A DNA stretch of 64,000 nt from Elymus sibiricus (taxonomy: Eukaryota > Streptophyta > Magnoliopsida > Poales > Poaceae), in contig CM077664.1 of the NCBI GenBank assembly GCA_039707655.1, forward strand, positions 121,246,485-121,310,484. Reading direction: 5' to 3'. Under the pieces are notes generated by a model, which saw nothing but the letters and a program-made list of their open reading frames with translations, did no database searches and was not told where the DNA came from. The position numbers and the translations under genes were made by a program. This document shows positions 57,801 through 64,000 of the stretch, in pieces; positions within the stretch are counted from its first letter, which is position 1; every line of letters starts with the position of its first letter.

Positions 57801-58304
57801 TACTGGACAAGATGATATTTTTGGATATTGTGGAAAGATAGGTTCCCTAATATCTCAGGGAATTTTCTGGGAATTAATTGAGTAGGGAAAATATGAGCTC
57901 CTTCACAAATGGCCAGTGCTGTCCAGAGAGCAAATGGAGTTTTCTGGAATAAACTTTGTACTAGACCATGAAATGTTTTTGAATATTGTGGGAGTAGATG
58001 ATGACCAGAAGGTCTGGGATTAATTTGGGATTTTTGTGATCACCAGAACTATAGGTTGCTTTGTAACCCATAGTGATGATAGATTTTCCCAAAGGAAGAA
58101 AATGAATTTTTGGGAAGGATAAAGAATTGGAAATTGATCCAGAGGGTGAGTGGCAAGGTTTTGGCAAGATGCTGAGGGCTTTGGATCACTGAGAGGAATT
58201 CATAAGTCCAAAGTCAACTGAAAAGGTTCAAAATCCATCCAAATTGCTAATAAAGCCAGGAAGATTTCGAGAAGAAAAAGGTTGCCAAAAACCAGGGTGT
58301 CACA
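54848..58304 (-). mobile_element. Solo LTR of a long-LTR, LARD-like element (3,457 bp)
   Basis: On the plus strand it begins tgtggcaccccggctc and ends aaccagggtgtcaca, flanked by cctct at 54843-54847 and 58305-58309. Its promoter is on the minus strand, with a TATA box cctataaatactcc near 56916-56929. The minus-strand end has an aataaag poly(A) signal near 54950. No coding region of a retroelement is present; the long GC-rich frames at 56500-57330 occur on both strands. Length and structure recall barley LARD/Sukkula-type LTRs, but the family is not established. Confidence 0.85.
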
Positions 58305-58701
58305 CCTCTCCCTCGAGACCCTGGCCAAAGCTTCGCGGCCGAAGAATTAACCGCACTACGCGCCGAAGTCGATCGGGACGATGTCATCCTTGACAAAAGA
58401 TCAAAACCTACTTCTTTCAAGCCGGCCGACGAGATTATCAAATTCCAAGTTCAGCCCACGGACCCCGCTAAAACGGCATCCATAGGGGCTAACCTCGACC
58501 CGGAGGTTGCCGAAGGCCTACACGCTTTCCTTAGGGAAAACTGGGACATATTCGCCTGGCACCCCTCCGACATGCCTGGGATACCCCGTAGGCTCGTAGA
58601 GCACAGCCTAAACATACTGGCAGGCTATAAACCCGTTAAGCAAACACTTCGGCGTTTTTCCGAGCCCAAGCATCAAGCAATGGGCGAGGAACTGGCAAAG
58701 C
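58305..58701 (+). pseudogene. Pol linker and start of reverse transcriptase of G3
   Basis: Continues G3 after the first solo LTR. A LETLAKAS start is followed by a one-base shift, then AEELTALRAEVDRDDVILDK, ENWDIFAWHPSDMPGIPRRL and KQTLRRFSEPKHQAMGEELA. The tryptophan that is a stop in G2 is intact here. It is interrupted at 58702 by the second solo LTR. Confidence 0.8.
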
Positions 58702-61700
58702 TGTAACACCCCAAAAATTTTAATTGGGTTTTTGCCAAAATTCTTTATTTGGTTTTGGAGGAGGTTATTTGAATTTTTCTTTTTCCAAAAGAATCTTCTT
58801 CTAAAAACTTGGATGACAATTCTTTTTGAGACTTTTCTCAACTTTAGTTTTGGTCTTGAGGGTTTTTCATCTTGTGTTAGTTCAACACAAATACTCTTGG
58901 GATTTTTCTGCCTTTTCTTTTATTAAAAAGAATTTCTTTATTTTTGGATTTACTCTTTTCTATTTAAAAAGGATTCCTATTCCATTCCTTTACCATAATC
59001 TTTATTAAGATCTTCTTCCAAAAACTATCCTATCTACTTTGGATCAAGTCAAGCATCCAATTCCAGTAGGTTTCTACCTCTTTTAGATTTTTATTCTATT
59101 TATTTCTTCCTCAAAACAATTTCTGTCATTTTTCTGGACTCTTTTGATTTACAAAGGAAGTACCAGATTACTTTGAGCTTTGACCCCAAGAAAATTACTC
59201 TAGCTTCTCTTTAGTACCCTCTACCAAGAACACCAAAGATCTCCTGGTCCATAGTTCAAAATTTTCAAATTTTGTTCACTGCAAGTTTGGACCAGATTTG
59301 CAAATTTGGATGGAATTCATCATTTTCTTCTTCCAAAAATTCTGACAAAATCAAGAAGCCTCTGGATGCATCATGAGACCTCCTCACCAAGTTTCAGCTC
59401 CAGAAAAAAATTTCCACGTGCCTAAATCATTTCGTCGAGCAGGTGAAATGCACTGCACTGTCGAAGTTCAGAGTTTCAGAGTGCAGTGTCGTTTCTTCGT
59501 CAGAGCTCATCGTCGATCTCGCCAGTAGCCGCCTTGGCGCCTTCCTCCCTGTTGCTCCTTCTTATCCAGTGCTCCGCATGCTTGCTTGGCTGGTTGCGGG
59601 CATCGGTGGCGTCCCGTCGCGTCAACTCCGGCAGCATCCGCGGCGGCAGAACCGCCCGTGGCGGCTGGCAGAAGCCCGCGTCGCAGAACGCCGTGCTCCG
59701 CACCGCCCGAACCACCAGCGGCCTACGCGTGTGCATCTCCTCACCAGAGCACGCTGCAGGACAGTCGTCGTGGCCTGAGAGGCGCAGAGCGCGCTCTCTG
59801 CCGCCGACGAGCCCGTACGCCCCGTTCCATCGTGGTCTCGGGTATAGGCCAAATTGGACCGAGAAAATCCGTTGAATGGAGCCAGTGGACCAATCCGGCG
59901 ATGCCCAGTCGCCTAATCCCTCTGTCCATCCCCTGCCTCGCCGTAATTTCTCGCCGGCGTTATCCCGTTCTCGGGCACCTCCTCGATCCGGCTATAAATA
60001 GAGGCCTCGAGCTCTCCAATCGCTCCAGCACCTCTCCTCCACTCCTCAGAGCCTCGCCACACTCATCAGAGGGCTTCGGGAGAGCTCTCTTCCCCGACTC
60101 CGGCCGCCCCGATCCGCTTCGGGCTCCGGCTCGATTCTCTCTGGTGAGCGCGTCCCCGCCGCCCAAACCTTGCCAGTAGCCTTCTTTTCCACCGGCCGTT
60201 CTAACCCAAGCGTCAATTTGGTGGCGGCAGCTCTCTCCGGTGAGATCCATCACCGCCCGACGCCGCCGTCCGCCGGAGAGGAAGAGGTCGTCGCTGTGGT
60301 GCCTCCCGTCGACCCCTTCCACCTCTCATCGACGCGGGCCACCTCCATGAGCACGCCAGTACTCCTCTCCCTCTCTGTCTCGCCGTGGTTCGTCGCCGGC
60401 GATCGTCGCAAGTTTCTGGCGCCGGCGAGCCTGTTTTAAACCTGACGAGTGGGACCCCCTCGTCAGCCTCTCTTCTTCTATTCGAACCGTTTTCTGTTGA
60501 CGCCTTCTGGCAAAGTGCGTTTTCTCTTTTGAGCTGGCGTATTTTAGCCGAAGCATTTTCTGTTTTTCTCAGAAAACCCCCTGGACAGTTTTCTGCTTAT
60601 AGCAAATTAGTCCCTGGATTTGAAACCTTAATAACTTTTAAATAAAAACTGATTTTTAGTTGATTCTTTTTCTGTCATCTTTATTTTTCTGTCTAGTTTT
60701 TTTTAGTATTTATTTGAAAAATATTTGGAACAACTTTTATTCACGCACGGTATTTACGTTAGAATTCGTATATGTGAATTTCGTAGATACCGAGGAAGGA
60801 GACGGTACCGTCAACTTCGCCGAGTTAGACTCCGACTACTCGGAACCAGGCAAGCATGTTTGAACCTTTGATATGACGAGTGTTTTTCATGTTTGCTTGC
60901 ATGATGTTTTGCATGACATGTTTATGTAAGCATTTGAAGAATGTTACATTTCATACATGATGGGTTGCAAGTGAGCCACAAAACTTGATGAGATATGAGA
61001 CAACCTAGTCATGTTGTGGCATGATAGGTTGTACGCCGGTATTGTTGGAGCATGCCGGTATTAACAAAGAAAACTGTTTAAACTCCAGTGTTGACATAGA
61101 TCGAGTCTTGTCCCCGTTCACCTTCTTTTCGTGCTGCCACATGTTTTCTGCAAAGAATACGGTTTAGTAAGTTGCAAACCTCTTTCCATGTACAAACCAA
61201 ACAGAGGGGCCGTGATGAAGGTACCAGGGCCCTGGATTAAAGCCAGTCATCCGGTCAGGGGGCATGGGTGTTTCCGGTTGGACCGAGAGGGGGGCACCCC
61301 TTAGAGCGTGCGATATAAATTTGATCCCATGCTATTCGAGGTAGTGGCCTCCCCGTCTTAAAGTTTTTCTTGAACGTTTCCTAGGGTGATTCCTGGTATC
61401 GTTATGTAAAACGGGTGTGTACTGGTCAGATGTGTTTTCTTCTAAAATACCGTAGACGGAACTAGTCCTTTGTGACTACTGAAATCCGTTGGCTGTGGGT
61501 AAAGAGTACAACCTCTGCAGAGTCAAAACTATTCGAGTAGCCGTGTCCACGGTCAAGGACGTTGGTTGACAGGTCAAGTGTCGGTCTCAGTGTCAGTCTC
61601 TGGAGAACTAATATGTTAAACAACAGAAGTAAGTTTGGCTGAATGTTATTCCTGTGGATGGACTAACCTGTTTATTATTGTGATATGCCGGGTATTCCTT

Positions 61701-63143
61701 GGGATGGTGTTACCTCCTGGATTACTCGTATTTTGAATGTTACTAATACAAGCCCTTTATGTGGCGTCGCCTCAGACGTCCGACTGTGGCATGCTTGTCA
61801 TTTACTTTTGATATAAGCCCTTTCTGTGATGTCGCTCAGACGTCCGACTGTGGCATGCTTGTCATTTACTTTTGATATAAGCCCTTTCTGTGATGTCGCT
61901 CAGACGTCCGACTGTGGCATGCTTGTCATTTACTTTTGATATAAGCCCTTTCTGTGATGTCGCTCAGACGTCCGACTGTGGCATGCTTGTCATTTACTTT
62001 TGATATAAGCCCTTTCTGTGATGTCGCTCAGACGTCCGACTGTGGCATGCTTGTCATTTACTTTTGATATAAGCCCTTTCTGTGATGTCGCTCAGACGTC
62101 CGACTGTGGCATGCTTGTCATTTACTTTTGATATAAGCCCTTTCTGTGATGTCGCTCAGACGTCCGACTGTGGCATGCTTGTCATTTACTTTTGATATAA
62201 GCCCTTTCTGTGATGTCGCTCAGACGTCCGACTGTGGCATGCTTGTCATTTACTTTTGATATAAGCCCTTTCTGTGATGTCGCTCAGACGTCCGACTGTG
62301 GCATGCTTGTCATTTACTTTTGATATAAGCCCTTTATGTGATGTCGCTCAGACGTCCGACTGTGGCATTCCTGTTATTTAAATTTTGACATAAGCCCTTT
62401 ATGTGGTGTCGCTCCGACGCCCGACTGAGGCATGTCTTTTATTTCTTATCTTTCGAGGCGTCGCTTCAGACACCCGATCGGTCTTCTTCTATTTTTATGG
62501 GGATTTCGGGAGGACTACCGCCCGACTTCCTTTCCTTACTCTTGCTGTGCAAATTTAAATGCCTGTGTGTGTATTACTAATCCTGCTCATGTGCATCATG
62601 TTTGCATTTGTTATATCTTATGTCCAAACTGTTTGCGAGTACATTCAAAGTACTCACTGGCTTGTCCCTGGCTATTGTTTTGGCCAGATGTGGACGAAGG
62701 CGATCTTATGGATGAAGAGTACGATAGCGAGTCCGACGCCTAGAGGAGTCCCAGTCAGTCTCTTGCGATCCTGGAGTTTGCCACTTGTATTATATACGCT
62801 TCCGCCACCCAAATAAAATCATCAAGCCTCACCCCGACGCTTGATGAGCTGTAAGATATGAGAGTTATGTCACCCACTCCACTGTGACATACCCACCACT
62901 CTTTTTATTTTTACGAGTCAGTAGTTATGCCACCACATCTATTGTGACATATCCGCCATTATGTGTAATATTGGCGTGCTTGTAATAAATTGTTGAGCAG
63001 CCTCCGCTCAATCCTGTATAATATTAAGTACTACTGGATTTCTGTATCAAGGATTTGTCTACCAGTAAGAAGGATTTTCTGTACTGGCCGGACTATTAGG
63101 GCGGTTTTTCAATAAATGTTTTGTTGGAAAACCGGCCCTGACA
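58702..63143 (+). mobile_element. Solo LTR of a LARD-like element (4,442 bp)
   Basis: tgtaacaccccaaaaat to accggccctgaca, flanked by aaagc at 58697-58701 and 63144-63148. A TATA box ctataaatagagg lies near 59993-60005. Transcript-end-like sequences (aataaaatcatcaag, gtaataaattg) lie near 62812 and 62985. It contains a 64-bp tandem array. Parts near 60431 and 61500 match the other solo LTR in inverted orientation, so the two are related. The size fits the roughly 4.5-kb LTRs of barley LARDs. GC-rich frames at 59440-60440 are not genes. Confidence 0.85.
61745..62432. repeat. 64-bp tandem repeat array inside the solo LTR
   Basis: Units start at 61745, 61810, then every 64 bp from 61874 to 62322, and 62387. 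Each has ataagccctttctgtgatg, tcgctcagacgtccgact and gtggcatgcttgtcattt. The eight units from 61810 to 62321 look identical; the outer units are diverged. Confidence 0.95.
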
Positions 63144-64000
63144 AAAGCTGCTGGAGGCAGGATTCATCAAGGACATAAAACACCCCGACTGGCTAGCCAA
63201 CCTGGTCATGGTACCCAAAAAGGATAGGTCCTGGCGGTTGTGCGTCGATTTCAAAGACCTCAACAAAGCTTGCCCTAAAGACCCCTTTCCCCTACCCCGT
63301 ATTGACCAAATTGTGGACGCCACCGCGGGCCACGACGCATTGTGCTTCCTAGATGCCTATTCAGGGTATCATCAAATAAGAATGAAGGAATCGGACCAGG
63401 CAGCAACATCATTTATTACGCCTTACGGACCGTTTTGCTTCAATACGATGCCCTTCGGACTAAAGAACGCTGGCGCTACGTACCAGTGTATGATTCAAAC
63501 ATGCCTGAAGGACCACATCGGAAAAACTGTGGAGGCCTACGTAGACGACGTGGTTGTCCAAACTAAACGCGTCGACCAACTGGTGGACAACCTCCGTGAT
63601 ACATTTGCCAGCCTACGGGAATATCAAATAAGACTCAACCCCAAAAAATGCGTCTTCGGGGTCCCGGCTGGCAAACTCCTCGGTTTTATTGTATCTAGCC
63701 GAGGAATTGAGGCCAATCCGGCCAAAATTCGAGCCCTGGATCGCCTAGAGATCCCTACAGAGCTCAAAGATGTACAAAAGCTAGCAGGCTGCGTAGCAGC
63801 CCTAAGTCGTTTTATATCACGGCTTGGCGAAAAGGCTTTACCATTGTACAGGCTGTTAAAGCAGACTAAAACGTTCAAATGGACCAAGGAGTCTGCGGCG
63901 GCCCTGGAAGACATCAAGGCCCTCCTCGCCACCAACCCAATCCTGGCAGCACCAGGCGTTTGCGAACCAATGATATTATACATCTCGGCTACAAACCAGG
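63144..64000 (+). CDS. Gypsy reverse transcriptase and RNase H start of G3 (runs off the window)
   Basis: Open in one phase from the solo LTR junction to the end of the window, with no stop. Domains: WRLCVDFKDLNKACPKDPFP, CFLDAYSGYHQIRMKESDQA, YGPFCFNTMPFGLKNAGATY, catalytic AYVDDVVVQTKR, CVFGVPAGKLLGFIVSSRGI, and the start of RNase H at ILYISATNQ. One unusual change is Cys for Arg in TYQCMIQ. It is the continuation of 58305-58701, and the TSD adds five bases at the junction. Rest of RNase H and integrase are presumably beyond the window. Confidence 0.85.

Larger units (their letters stand above)
52824..64000 (+). mobile_element. Tat-type gypsy element G3, 5' part
   Basis: 5' LTR, gag, protease and reverse transcriptase on the plus strand, running off the window end. 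It is inserted in C2 after gacgtc. Two solo LTRs interrupt it. With one stop in gag and one small frameshift before the reverse transcriptase, it is much less damaged than G1 and G2. Confidence 0.85.

Noticed and set aside
59443..60439. Frames up to 197 codons around the promoter of the second solo LTR
   Set aside because: Same reason: GC-rich LTR leader, overlapping phases on both strands. The sequence is explained as U3/R of the LTR.
61745..62432. CRISPR-like array
   Set aside because: Repeats are directly adjacent with no unique spacers, and the context is a plant LTR. It is a simple tandem array.

Overview
This is a plant nuclear window, almost certainly from a large Triticeae genome (wheat, Aegilops or barley relatives). 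The evidence is a nearly gap-free pile of nested transposable elements: a BARE/WIS/Angela-type copia element, Athila-type gypsy elements with a tRNA-Asp primer site, Tat-type gypsy elements with a second RNase H domain and antisense accessory genes, CACTA and PIF/Harbinger DNA transposons, and very long solo LTRs. I found no ordinary cellular single-copy gene. The only gene-like sequence not belonging to a transposon is a small WRN-type exonuclease-like reading frame next to a CACTA end.

Left half. Positions 1-9313 are the 3' part of a Tat-type gypsy element (G1, + sense). It has a duplicated protease segment, a GC-rich LTR-like block full of tandem repeats, a degraded antisense accessory gene and a 3' LTR. 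It abuts the 3' end of a non-coding Athila-like element (A1, 9314-12102). That abuts the right end of a CACTA element (12103-13904) holding the exonuclease-like gene. The CACTA lies in the 5' LTR of a second Athila-type element (A2, to 30199). A2 also carries a complete PIF/Harbinger element (13948-18182), a small non-autonomous CACTA (20968-22771) and a solo LTR (23856-25405). A2 sits in a fragment of another Tat-type element (30200-31584).

Right half. A Tat-type element on the minus strand (G2) runs from its 3' LTR at 31585 to 49452, with integrase, RNase H, reverse transcriptase, protease and part of gag. A complete copia element (C1, 34960-43695) sits in its accessory gene. A second copia (C2, from 49453) interrupts its gag. 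C2 is interrupted by a third Tat-type element (G3, + sense, LTR 52824-53314). G3 gag-pol is split by two long solo LTRs (54848-58304 and 58702-63143), and its reverse transcriptase is open to the window end.

Target-site duplications (TSDs) were read directly for C1 (cgtac), PIF (tta), the small CACTA (tta) and three solo LTRs (ctcct, cctct, aaagc), so those boundaries are firm. Elements whose other end lies outside the window have one inferred boundary. Nearly all coding regions carry stops or frameshifts. The main exceptions are the PIF transposase (three exons that join in frame, 450 residues), the C1 pol frame and the visible G3 reverse transcriptase. I did not find a convincing new biological system. 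The items most worth checking are the intact PIF element, the exonuclease-like gene with replaced catalytic residues, and a 5S rRNA-like segment inside the small CACTA.
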